Source of the DNA: a bacterium | GTDB lineage: Bacteria; Ratteibacteria; UBA8468; B48-G9; JAFGKM01 | Direction: 5' to 3' | NCBI GenBank assembly: GCA_026416755.1 | Contig: JAOAEP010000027.1 | Coordinates: 1-14,515, forward strand | Length of the DNA: 14,515 bases | Shown here: positions 7,001 to 14,515 of the stretch, piece by piece | Numbering within the stretch: the stretch's first letter is position 1 | Layout of the letters: each line of letters begins with the position of its first letter | Translations under genes and position numbers: made by a program | The notes under the pieces: model-generated | Told to the model about the DNA's origin: nothing | What the model saw: only the letters and a program-made list of their open reading frames with translations | Databases searched by the model: none

Positions 7001-9437
7001 TTAGCCCCCCTTTTTTAACATAATTTTTACCCTTTTCAATTTCAAGAAACTTGGATATAAGTTTTTCCATAACTTTAATTTTACATTTTTCAACATTTTC
7101 AGGATACACTATTAATAAAGCATTTTTAAGACCAGAAATATTTAACTGTCTTGTATAACCAAAATCTCTTCTTACTTCTTTTGCTTGAAATATTGAAGGT
7201 TCATCCTGTTGAATTAAAAATCTGACTTCAGATAAAAATGTCTTATCAAAATGATATTTCCCAAGTTTATCCTCATCCATTGTAATTTCTCTTTCTGTTG
7301 GTAAGGGCACCCCTTCAGGGAACTTCATATATATTTCTACTTCATTATTTGGTTTTACCCCTCCTATTATATAGCCATTTGACTTTTTCCCAATAAGTAC
7401 AGTTGGAGACCTACTTATAGATGAAACTATCGCTTTTACACTTATTTCTGTCAAAGAATTTCTTTTATCCTTTGTTTCTAAATTTGCATATTTTTTAAAT
7501 TTTATTATATATCCGAATTCTGATAAAAGGTATCTTAAGAAATCCCCAGGTTCATAATATTCAGTAGGAGATAAAACATGTGGTTGATATGAAAATTTTT
7601 CTACTTTAAATGGCAATGAACCTCTTATCCAACCAATTTTACCTTTACCATAATTTAAAACAGAGACAAAACTTCTCTTTTTCCCGTTTTTCCTTAATAA
7701 AACTTTCTCTCCTTCTTCACAAATCTCACATATTCCACCTCCACCAAAAATAGGATTGTGATAAAATCTTCTATTTAACTTAACTGTAATTTCATCCTCA
7801 ATTAATTTATTTTCTATATCAAAATCTTCATTTAATTCCTCTTCCAGTCTAATTTTAAACATATTTCTTATTTCATCTTTTACCGGAATAAAACTACCAT
7901 AAAATATTGCATTCCCTCCATTTTTAACAAAATCAAGAACGTCATAAATAAATTCCCAATCACCAAGTGGTAAATGTGTGATGAGTATTTTCTCCTTAAA
8001 GTAATCAGGATTTTTTCTATATAATTGGACAAAATTTTTACTTGATATAACTGTATTTAATGGAAATCCATTTGTTATACTTCTTGAAATAAAAGAATCA
8101 CCGAAATAAAGATGTGAAATATATTTAGGATTATTTAAAATTTCATGATATTCATCATAAGGATAAATCCAAACAATTGGTCCTGATTCATCAGGAGAAA
8201 ATTCTATTCCCCTTTTTATATGATAATAAATTTCTTCTGCTTGCTTTTTTGACACAATTCCTTTTTCAGTATCTATTGTTACAAATGCAATTTCTGTAAA
8301 TTTCTCATATTCTCCTTTCCCATTAATTCTTCCTACCATCATTGGTAAATATATATCATATGGTTCTCTTCCATAATAATCCCACCATGGATTTGCTCTA
8401 AACCAACAATCATTTGTATATAATCTTAAAAGTATCCTTTTGCCAGGTATTTCTGCTAATCTTGTAAGGTAAATGCATATTTCTCCTCCCATATCCCTTG
8501 AACCCCAAGGTGTATTTGGTGGTGCAATATCAAGTTTCCCTTCTTTATATATCCTTTTATAATTTATAGCATCTTTTGATATATCCAATCCCATAGCATA
8601 ATTTGTACCTCTTACTTCTATTGACCCCTTCCAGTATCTTCTGAATATTTTCCAAAATGAAATTATCTTTTCTTCTATATCCTTAATTTTTTCAACCATA
8701 AATCTCTCTCCATCAAATATCTCTCCTTTGTAATACCAAGCATAATGGGAAAAGGCAAATCCATTTGAAAACCAAATATAATCTACTCCTAAATCCTTGG
8801 CAAAGTTATAAAATTGTTTCCCTAAAAATTCCCCAAATGGTATCTCCCCTTTTATCCCTTTCGGAAATCCTTTTAATTTCTCCTTTACATCCTTTATATT
8901 ACTCCAGGAACATACAAACCAACAAGTATTATATTTACTATTTGGGCCACCCGCTAAAATTTCAGGATGTTTTACATACCTAAATTCATCATGGACAAAT
9001 TCTGGCCCTGGATCAAAAGGTATTCCAACTGTTAATTTCTTCTTGTACTTATCCCTGCATATCTTCTTAAACCACTTTATTATATTCTTTAAATCTCTGT
9101 AAGTTATCTTTGGTGGTTTTTTTATATAGGGTATCGCTTTGTTAACTAAATACCAATCTTCTTCAGGTGGAACATCTTTTGGATAAGTCCCTAAATCATA
9201 ATTACAAAAACCAATATATTTCCCCCAGTTTATCTCTTTATTAAAATTACCATCCCATAACATAATCTCAACCCCATCGCCTACCCAAATTAATATAGAA
9301 ATACTATTAGCAACATTTATCATTGATGACCATTTATCAAGTATCTCCTCACATGTTTTTTTAAAATCTCTATCCTTAAATGGCTTTAAACTTACCTCAA
9401 GAACAACTCTCTCAACATTTTTATTTATTTCTTCCAT
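6975..9437 (-). CDS. Large cytoplasmic protein of unknown function, possibly beta-galactosidase-like in architecture
   Basis: This is an 820-residue protein with no signal peptide and no membrane segment, so probably cytoplasmic. I do not recognise a family. Residues ~1-400 alternate strands and helices rich in Trp and Tyr and resemble a TIM barrel: RVVLEVSLKPFKD at 10-22, LGVDYIWFSNGFAFSHYAWY at ~216-235, GSIEVRGTNYAMG at ~271-283, and RILLRLYTNDCWFRANPWWD at ~334-353. Residues ~430-620 resemble a flavodoxin or glutamine-amidotransferase-like domain (DFVKNGGNAIFYGS at ~502-515, later LNYGKGKIGWIRGS). The C-terminal ~200 residues look beta-rich. Barrel plus amidotransferase-like plus beta domain is the layout of GH42-type beta-galactosidases, but I see no certain catalytic pair. 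A glycosidase acting on imported oligosaccharides is therefore only a hypothesis. It overlaps the upstream creatininase-family gene by 13 nt and the downstream secreted protein by 26 nt. Confidence 0.6.
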   Translation of the reverse strand: MEEINKNVERVVLEVSLKPFKDRDFKKTCEEILDKWSSMINVANSISILIWVGDGVEIMLWDGNFNKEINWGKYIGFCNYDLGTYPKDVPPEEDWYLVNKAIPYIKKPPKITYRDLKNIIKWFKKICRDKYKKKLTVGIPFDPGPEFVHDEFRYVKHPEILAGGPNSKYNTCWFVCSWSNIKDVKEKLKGFPKGIKGEIPFGEFLGKQFYNFAKDLGVDYIWFSNGFAFSHYAWYYKGEIFDGERFMVEKIKDIEEKIISFWKIFRRYWKGSIEVRGTNYAMGLDISKDAINYKRIYKEGKLDIAPPNTPWGSRDMGGEICIYLTRLAEIPGKRILLRLYTNDCWFRANPWWDYYGREPYDIYLPMMVGRINGKGEYEKFTEIAFVTIDTEKGIVSKKQAEEIYYHIKRGIEFSPDESGPIVWIYPYDEYHEILNNPKYISHLYFGDSFISRSITNGFPLNTVISSKNFVQLYRKNPDYFKEKILITHLPLGDWEFIYDVLDFVKNGGNAIFYGSFIPVKDEIRNMFKIRLEEELNEDFDIENKLIEDEITVKLNRRFYHNPIFGGGGICEICEEGEKVLLRKNGKKRSFVSVLNYGKGKIGWIRGSLPFKVEKFSYQPHVLSPTEYYEPGDFLRYLLSEFGYIIKFKKYANLETKDKRNSLTEISVKAIVSSISRSPTVLIGKKSNGYIIGGVKPNNEVEIYMKFPEGVPLPTEREITMDEDKLGKYHFDKTFLSEVRFLIQQDEPSIFQAKEVRRDFGYTRQLNISGLKNALLIVYPENVEKCKIKVMEKLISKFLEIEKGKNYVKKGGLNGEVEVLW

Positions 9438-10228
9438 GGATTCTCCTCCTTTATTAATTTTCCCATTTCTTTTATGTATTTTTCATAAATTTCAGGTAAA
9501 TCTGGCATTTCATTTACAACTTCTCTCATAACTTCAATTACTTTATCAATATCTTCTTCTTTCACACAATTTCTTAGTCCTGTATGCTGATAATTTCTTG
9601 AAAAAATCCATGGAAAAGAACAACCATATTTTCTCAATTTTCCTTGTGTCTCAAAAGGATAAGAAATAGGTTTTTCTTCAGGATATTTTCTAATTTTATA
9701 TAAAGGTAACCCAAGTATTTTTAAAGATGCAAGAACCCAGATATCCTCTCCTTCTTTATATCTAACTTTCTGTACCATTTTTTCATCAGGCATAATATTT
9801 GGTGTAAAAGAGAGAACAATTTTTCCTGTTTCCCTGAAAATTTCTCTCACAACCATCTGTACAATAGGAATTAAAGGACTATGAAATACCATTATTATAA
9901 CCTTATTAAAACCATTCTTTAAAAATCCTTTTGTAACTTCTTTTATATAATTAAAAGTTATTTCTACTGAAACATCAATAGTTCCTGACCAGAAATCACT
10001 CGCTCCAGGATAAGTATAAATAATGGGTGGTGCAACAAGACATTGCCACTTTTCAGCAAATAAAATTGAAGTTGCCCAAGTTATAAAAATATCACATCCA
10101 ACAGGTATATCAGGCCCATGCATTTCAACACTTCCAGTTGGAAGTATCACTAAATCTTTCTTTTTTAGATACTCTTTAATTTTTTCTGAACTCAATAGTT
10201 CCATCCTGTATTTAAAATATCCTTCCAT
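9425..10228 (-). CDS. Creatininase-family amidohydrolase
   Basis: At 267 residues it has the usual length for the creatininase (CrnA) family of metal-dependent amidohydrolases. LPTGSVEMHGPDIPVGCD (residues 29-46) is the diagnostic motif and supplies Glu35, His37 and Asp46, equivalent to Glu34, His36 and Asp45 of creatininase. The next metal-ligand region, normally NGHGGN, reads VFHSPL here: His116 is kept but the Gly-Gly-Asn is lost. PGASDFWSGTIDVS (residues 74-87) matches the family's conserved glycine-rich loop before a helix. Members act on creatinine, formamides such as formylamino-pyrimidines, or peptide-like substrates in cofactor pathways, and many copies next to carbohydrate genes have no known substrate. 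It is cytoplasmic. Its ATG lies 2 nt after the stop of the sulfatase-like gene, with GGAAGGAAGG upstream. The substrate could be an N-acylated sugar or lactam, which is a guess. Confidence 0.87.
   Translation of the reverse strand: MEGYFKYRMELLSSEKIKEYLKKKDLVILPTGSVEMHGPDIPVGCDIFITWATSILFAEKWQCLVAPPIIYTYPGASDFWSGTIDVSVEITFNYIKEVTKGFLKNGFNKVIIMVFHSPLIPIVQMVVREIFRETGKIVLSFTPNIMPDEKMVQKVRYKEGEDIWVLASLKILGLPLYKIRKYPEEKPISYPFETQGKLRKYGCSFPWIFSRNYQHTGLRNCVKEEDIDKVIEVMREVVNEMPDLPEIYEKYIKEMGKLIKEENPWKK
9441..9452 (-). promoter_or_regulatory. Shine-Dalgarno site of the 820-residue protein, embedded in the preceding gene
   Basis: AAAGGAGGAGAA on the minus strand, followed by TCC and the ATG at 9437. 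The same bases encode the last residues (KEEN) of the creatininase-family protein. The site supports this ATG and translational coupling of the two genes. Confidence 0.7.
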
Positions 10229-10230
10229 TT

Positions 10231-11550
10231 TTACCTTCCTTCCATCGGTTTATCTCTCCATGAAAGTGCTTCTGACCATTTTGAAATAAATTCCCATAAT
10301 AATCTACTTAAAATTTTTGCAATTTCTGGTTTTTTATCAATAATATTATTCTTTTCAAATGGGTCATTCAATAGGTTGTAAAGTTCATTTTCTTTTTCTC
10401 CATAATTATTAATAAATTTGTATTCATCTTTTATTATTCCACCTCTTAAACAGAAAGCACCAATATATACATCATCTCTAACTTTTTTTTCTTCTCCTTT
10501 TAAAATTGGTAAAAGAGATACTCCACCATATTCAACAATTTTTTCATCAATTTTCACTCCAAGGATATCAAGAATTGTAGGTAAAATATCAACATTTTGA
10601 ACGTAAGAAGAGTTTTTAATCGCTTTTTTTATAATTTCTGGATACCTGATAATAAAGACCATTTTTGAAAGTTCATCGTAAATTGGTACTCCAAATTTTC
10701 TTATAGTTCCATGTTCCCCAAATGGTTCTCCATGGTCTGAAATTATTATAAACATTGTATTGTCAAGTATCCCTTTTTTTTCAAGTGCACTGTATATCCA
10801 GCCAACCATTTCATCTGTATGAGTTATATCTCCTTTATAAAGGTTTAAAATATATTCAATATCTTTTTCTGTTAAATAATCAATAGATGGACCAATAGGA
10901 TGCGGTATATATCTTTCTGGCTCTTTTTTCTGATACATTCTTTCATATTTTTCAGGAGGACACCATGGCTCATGTGGTTCAAAACTATCAATCCAGAGAA
11001 AAAATGGTTCTTTTGCTTCTTCTATATATTTTACACCCTTTTCAAAAAGTAATTCCGGGCAACTCTTACCAAAAATTTCAATGGCATAGTATCTATTTAA
11101 CATTGTATTTTCATAAAACTTTTTTTCTCTTTCTGAAGCATGTGCCGGGAAAAAACATTCTTTAAATTTGTATTTCTTATTATGTGGAGGATTATGACAC
11201 TTACCATAAGCAATCCATTCAAAAATATCAAATCCTCTATCCATACCTGCCGGCTTATTAAATGGTGTATCTGAAAAACATGCAGTATAATAACCAAGAT
11301 TTTTCAAAATTTCGGCGATATGTAAATCATAACTTCTTAATGGACACCATGGTCTATTTGGGAATGTATAAGTTCCTGAAACAATTGCTGTTCTTGATGG
11401 TATGGTTATTGGGTATTCAGCATAAGCATTCTCAAAAAATATTCCTTCTTTCGCAATTTTATCAATATTAGGTGTTATAACATCTTTATTTCCTCCACAG
11501 CCAAGATAATCAGGTCTTAAACTATCAAGCATAAGTATAACTATATTCAT
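10231..11550 (-). CDS. Sulfatase-superfamily hydrolase with Thr at the nucleophile position
   Basis: This is a 439-residue alkaline phosphatase/sulfatase-superfamily protein. MLDSLRPDYLGCGG (residues 7-20) gives metal ligand Asp9. TPNIDKIAKEGIFFENAY (26-43) is the usual next block. FEPHEPW (190-196) and SDHGEPFGEHG (271-281) give Asp272, His273 and His280. The C-terminus has the YNLLNDPFEKNNI block seen in many sulfatases. The active-site motif, C/S-x-P-S-R in sulfatases, reads T-I-P-S-R (residues 49-53). Thr cannot be converted to formylglycine, so a classical sulfatase mechanism is unlikely. Thr is the nucleophile in nucleotide pyrophosphatase/phosphodiesterases and phosphopentomutase of the same superfamily. 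There is no signal peptide, so it is cytoplasmic. The ATG overlaps the isomerase stop as ATGA and is preceded by AAAGGAGA. It may act on a sulfated or phosphorylated sugar released by the other enzymes; the substrate is unknown. Confidence 0.88.
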   Translation of the reverse strand: MNIVILMLDSLRPDYLGCGGNKDVITPNIDKIAKEGIFFENAYAEYPITIPSRTAIVSGTYTFPNRPWCPLRSYDLHIAEILKNLGYYTACFSDTPFNKPAGMDRGFDIFEWIAYGKCHNPPHNKKYKFKECFFPAHASEREKKFYENTMLNRYYAIEIFGKSCPELLFEKGVKYIEEAKEPFFLWIDSFEPHEPWCPPEKYERMYQKKEPERYIPHPIGPSIDYLTEKDIEYILNLYKGDITHTDEMVGWIYSALEKKGILDNTMFIIISDHGEPFGEHGTIRKFGVPIYDELSKMVFIIRYPEIIKKAIKNSSYVQNVDILPTILDILGVKIDEKIVEYGGVSLLPILKGEEKKVRDDVYIGAFCLRGGIIKDEYKFINNYGEKENELYNLLNDPFEKNNIIDKKPEIAKILSRLLWEFISKWSEALSWRDKPMEGR

Positions 11551-13067
11551 TCAATTCTCCTTTCTTCAGGTGTTGTATATACAAACTCAATGTTAAAACA
11601 TTCTGCAAGTTTTTTAATTTTATCTGCTACATATCCAATTCCAAGAGCAAAATGATGTGTAGGCCCTTGTTTTGTCCATCTCTCTATAAAAGTTCTTACA
11701 TCTGGTTTAAATTTTCCTCTTGTATTTGTATTGCCTGTTGCTGGGATTGGACCAGGTAAAGATTCCCCTTCAGCAACAACCATTTTAAATTTCCCTAAAG
11801 ATGTCTGTGTTAAACCAAGCATTGTAATAGGGCCTGTTTTAAGTTTATATTCAACAGAAGGACCAAAACCTCTTTTCCCATGATAAACATTCAATTTTCT
11901 TAAAACTGGTCTTCCATCTGAAACAAGAAGATGATGTGGTCCATCGTGACCAACAAGAACAAAGTCCTCTTTAAAGTCAACTGGATGAAATTCTGCAAAT
12001 GAACCACCTGCATCAAATCTATCCATAATCAACATTGCAACACAGTTTTTTAAATCAAGTTCTCCTGAAACAGGGTATCCTTTACTTGTTAAAAGGGAAT
12101 TTCCTATTATCATTGCAGCATGTATCCTTTCATATTCATTTGCATCAAGTCCTCTGTAATAATAAGCAAGTCCTGTAAGTTTAAACTTTTCAAAAAGTTT
12201 ATCCATTCCACATGAAACTTTTGCAGGCCAAATTAAGTCCTCTTCTTTAACTTTATCTGTAATAGGGTCAACTTTTGGGTCTGGGAAATCAAATATTTTT
12301 TTAATAAATTCTATTTTTTCTTTAATTTCTTTCTCCTTTACCTCATCAATCAATTTTTTTAAGTCATCCATTTCAAGATGTTCAACATGTAAATTAAAGT
12401 AGGCATCAAACATTGTAGGATCTGAATTCATATCAAGCATACCTTCATAAACATGTCCAAGAAGCCCTATCCTTGAATTTTTAACTTCATTATAGACAGT
12501 TGCGACTTTACACCAATCCAAAATTTTATTCCATGCTCTTTCATCATCATATAAATAACCAACTATAACATCAAGTAATTTTATCTCAGCCCTTAAAAGT
12601 ACTCCTGCTATTTCAGGCATACTTGTGACATTATCATTTTCAAGTTGTATTGCAGTTGTTGCATTTTCATAATCCATTCCAAGAGTAGGTTGAAGACCAA
12701 TAAGAACAACAGGAACTTTTGCTCTTTGAATAACAGGTAAGGCATTTGCACTTGGAGAATAAGTTGCAACATAACAGAAAATAATGTCTAAATTTTGAGT
12801 TGCAAAAAAATTACCTGCTTCTAAACTTTTATGAGAATTATCACACATTTCAAGAAACGGGATTATTTTACATTTTGCTCTTTCTTTAATTTTTTCAACA
12901 AACCAAAAATAATGTGACATAATTTTCTCTTTAAGATTTGTAAATTGAGACCAATATGTGTGATGGCCAATAGCAAAAATACCAATTTTCCCACTTTTAA
13001 ATTCTTGTCTTTTGAGAAGGTTTTTAATATCTAAATTTTGCTGGTAAATCAATTTTTCCATCTCCAT
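11547..13067 (-). CDS. L-arabinose/L-fucose isomerase-family protein
   Basis: The 506 residues match L-arabinose isomerase (~500) better than L-fucose isomerase (~590). The N-terminal part (GKIGIFAIGHHTYWSQF, 26-42) and ATYSPSANALPVI (101-113) fit the Rossmann-like first domain. The C-terminal half carries residues that line up with the AraA metal and catalytic site: Glu336 (GELD), Glu359 (AEFHP), His374 (GHDGPHH) and His471/His472 (PTHHFALGIG), with spacings close to Glu306, Glu333, His350 and His450 of the E. coli enzyme. It should therefore be an active cytoplasmic, Mn-dependent aldose-ketose isomerase, but the sugar (arabinose, fucose, or a modified or deoxy sugar) is undetermined. The ATG at 13067 has AAAGGAGA five bases upstream; a second ATG follows two codons later. 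The first 44 nt are shared with the end of the beta-helix gene. It overlaps the sulfatase-like gene by 4 nt, so both are likely co-translated. Confidence 0.85.
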   Translation of the reverse strand: MEMEKLIYQQNLDIKNLLKRQEFKSGKIGIFAIGHHTYWSQFTNLKEKIMSHYFWFVEKIKERAKCKIIPFLEMCDNSHKSLEAGNFFATQNLDIIFCYVATYSPSANALPVIQRAKVPVVLIGLQPTLGMDYENATTAIQLENDNVTSMPEIAGVLLRAEIKLLDVIVGYLYDDERAWNKILDWCKVATVYNEVKNSRIGLLGHVYEGMLDMNSDPTMFDAYFNLHVEHLEMDDLKKLIDEVKEKEIKEKIEFIKKIFDFPDPKVDPITDKVKEEDLIWPAKVSCGMDKLFEKFKLTGLAYYYRGLDANEYERIHAAMIIGNSLLTSKGYPVSGELDLKNCVAMLIMDRFDAGGSFAEFHPVDFKEDFVLVGHDGPHHLLVSDGRPVLRKLNVYHGKRGFGPSVEYKLKTGPITMLGLTQTSLGKFKMVVAEGESLPGPIPATGNTNTRGKFKPDVRTFIERWTKQGPTHHFALGIGYVADKIKKLAECFNIEFVYTTPEERRIE

Positions 13068-14515
13068 TGAAATCTCCTTTCTGATAGTTTTGAATATTTA
13101 AATCACTTCCTATATTTTTCCCATCTTCTGCTTTTTTATAACCTGATGAATTTTCTTTTAACTTTAAATCCCATTTAAAATTTGATTTCCCCTTCCAATT
13201 AAAGACAAAAACTTCAAAATCAGGGATTTTTTCAAGACAAGGTTCAATGATTATATATTTATCCCCTACTTCCTTTATCTTTCTTACAACTCCATCCATA
13301 TTTATTTCAACAAAATCACCTGTTTTCCAATCATCAATTTTCTCTCTTAAAAATATTTTCTCTTTTGAATTTTCAGTCCAACCAATTGAAAATAAAAAAG
13401 GAGCGTTTTCAAATTGGGGTATTTCTCCATAACTATTCAATTCAAGTTTATCATTTTTTAGATTTGATAAAACCTGTGATGTTCTTGCTCCAATCCAAAT
13501 AAGATTATAGTCAGCAGAAAAAGTAGGTCTATGTGTAATTCCATAAACAATCGGATATTCATGCATAGGCCAAATTATATTATTAAAAATTTTGACTCCT
13601 TTTGCAGTAATATTAAATGGTCCATAACCTGTTGCAATGACTGTATTATGATTTATCTCAACATTATCAGGAGGTAAACTTTCCCATTCTTCCCATTTTT
13701 TCTTATCTTCTTCTGTCTGTTTTTTCGTGCCATATATAAGTGCTGATTTCTGCCCTCCTATAATTAATGAATAAGCACCTGAACCAATAACAATATTATT
13801 TATAAGTTTAATATTTGATACATCTGCAGACATTAATGTTTGTCCTGATACAATAAGAACATTATCACTAATTTCTATTCCATCAACATCTCCCCAGAAT
13901 TGAATATTATCTGGATGCCCAAACATAAAATGATGATGAATATAATTTTTTGAAATCTTTAAATTTCTAACATTACCAGCACAATCAATTCCATCTATTT
14001 TATTCCATCCTATTTCATTTTCTTCTATTTTTATATTTTTTGCTCCACCTATAACTATTCCATGAGAATTTCTTCTGAAAATATTATTTCTTATTTCAAT
14101 ATTCTCTCCTCCTGTAAGTGAAATCCCATAACCTTCACAATCATGAATATAAGAATTTTTAATTGTAAGATTTTTCACAATACATGGACTACTTCCAATT
14201 CCTCTATCAGTTGAAAAACAAATTTCAATTCCTTCAAGAATTAAATTTTCACTTTGATGTGGGATTATAAGGTTTCCTTTATTTACAATTTCAGCAACTG
14301 GTTCTTTATTTTCGTCAAATTTTGTTGGCCAGAGATATATTCTGTAACCTGTTTCTGTTTTAATATATGCATAGTCACCTTCTTTTTTAATTGCGAGTGG
14401 GTGATTTGAAAAGTAATATTTATCTCTATTTGGATCAATTTTGGGAGAATAACTTGACCATGGATTCTTCAAAACAATTTTATTTTCCTCTGGAAAAAAT
14501 TCAAATTCTGTATGT
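13024..14515 (-). CDS. Right-handed parallel beta-helix protein (5' end beyond window)
   Basis: The frame is open to the right edge: codons upstream of 14472 read HTEFEFFPEENKIV and continue into LKNPWSSYSP without a stop. The TTG at 14472 is therefore unlikely to be the start; the true N-terminus and any signal peptide are missing. About 497 residues are visible. Visible residues ~85-310 are short strand repeats ending in Asn, such as NIEIRNNIFRRN, NIKIEENEIGWN, NLKISKNYIHHH and GIEISDNVLI, typical of pectin-lyase-like right-handed beta-helices found in polysaccharide lyases, epimerases and hydrolases. A C-terminal beta domain follows (GDFVEINMDGVVRKI), then the final residues KGDFNGDGKIDLPAKFRY. 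These hold one EF-hand/dockerin-like calcium loop, D-F-N-G-D-G-K-I-D, with no second repeat. I cannot assign an enzyme activity. It is the first gene visible in the operon and probably binds or cleaves the polysaccharide outside the cell. Confidence 0.85.
   Translation of the reverse strand, partial: HTEFEFFPEENKIVLKNPWSSYSPKIDPNRDKYYFSNHPLAIKKEGDYAYIKTETGYRIYLWPTKFDENKEPVAEIVNKGNLIIPHQSENLILEGIEICFSTDRGIGSSPCIVKNLTIKNSYIHDCEGYGISLTGGENIEIRNNIFRRNSHGIVIGGAKNIKIEENEIGWNKIDGIDCAGNVRNLKISKNYIHHHFMFGHPDNIQFWGDVDGIEISDNVLIVSGQTLMSADVSNIKLINNIVIGSGAYSLIIGGQKSALIYGTKKQTEEDKKKWEEWESLPPDNVEINHNTVIATGYGPFNITAKGVKIFNNIIWPMHEYPIVYGITHRPTFSADYNLIWIGARTSQVLSNLKNDKLELNSYGEIPQFENAPFLFSIGWTENSKEKIFLREKIDDWKTGDFVEINMDGVVRKIKEVGDKYIIIEPCLEKIPDFEVFVFNWKGKSNFKWDLKLKENSSGYKKAEDGKNIGSDLNIQNYQKGDFNGDGKIDLPAKFRY
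13073..13080 (-). promoter_or_regulatory. Shine-Dalgarno site of the isomerase, inside the beta-helix gene
   Basis: AAAGGAGA on the minus strand, then TTTCA and ATG. These bases also encode KGD in the calcium-binding-like loop KGDFNGDGKID of the beta-helix protein. The site favours the first of the two nearby ATGs. Confidence 0.75.

Noticed and set aside
13061..13063. Second ATG (codon 3) as the isomerase start
   Set aside because: Spacing from AAAGGAGA to the first ATG (5 nt) is closer to optimal, although the second ATG cannot be fully excluded.
14470..14472. TTG as start codon of the beta-helix protein
   Set aside because: The frame stays open upstream to the window edge and encodes a plausible continuation (HTEFEFFPEENKIV), so the gene is truncated by the window.

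Overview
The window is AT-rich (roughly one third G+C by eye) and every gene I can support lies on the minus strand, so the genes run from right to left. AGA is a common arginine codon, third positions are mostly A/T, and Shine-Dalgarno sites are strong (AAAGGAG type). The contents are a pseudopilin with a GFTLIELLVV start, a DUF6785-like membrane protein, a heparinase II/III-like protein, a sulfatase-like protein, a creatininase-family protein and a beta-helix protein. This mix is typical of polysaccharide-degrading, mostly uncultivated bacteria of the Lentisphaerota/Kiritimatiellota/Planctomycetota/Omnitrophota type. The lineage is an inference; no marker gene is present.

Layout in transcription order (right to left). 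A right-handed beta-helix protein (13024-14515) enters from the right edge with its 5' end missing. It overlaps an L-arabinose/L-fucose isomerase-family protein (11547-13067) by 44 nt, which overlaps a sulfatase-superfamily protein (10231-11550) by 4 nt. After 2 nt comes a creatininase-family amidohydrolase (9425-10228), which overlaps a large cytoplasmic protein of unknown function (6975-9437) by 13 nt. That protein overlaps a secreted, possibly glycosidase-like protein with a C-terminal CBM9-like domain (4202-7000) by 26 nt. After 18 nt comes a secreted heparinase II/III-like protein (2132-4183), broken by three frame-disrupting lesions. Its tail overlaps the GTG start of a polytopic DUF6785-like membrane protein (253-2154) by 23 nt. 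A 118-nt gap holds a plausible promoter and a strong ribosome binding site for a separate pseudopilin gene (1-134), which runs off the left edge.

The eight genes from 14515 to 253 look like one operon, because gaps are 18 nt or less and five junctions overlap. My reading is a carbohydrate-use locus: surface or secreted proteins (beta-helix, CBM9-like protein, heparinase-like lyase) act on an anionic or decorated polysaccharide. A membrane protein distantly related to oligopeptide transporters may import products. Cytoplasmic enzymes (isomerase, sulfatase-like hydrolase, creatininase-family amidohydrolase, the 820-residue protein) process them. The substrate cannot be read from the sequence. 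No regulator, SusC/SusD pair, tRNA, rRNA, CRISPR array or mobile element is visible.

Most worth checking: (1) the heparinase gene carries two 1-nt deletions in short A-runs and an 8-bp perfect tandem duplication, while its neighbours are intact; (2) the sulfatase-like protein has Thr where formylglycine-dependent sulfatases need Cys or Ser; (3) the DNA encoding a dockerin-like calcium loop at the end of the beta-helix gene also supplies the ribosome binding site and start codon of the isomerase; (4) two large proteins (932 and 820 residues) have no family I can name with confidence.
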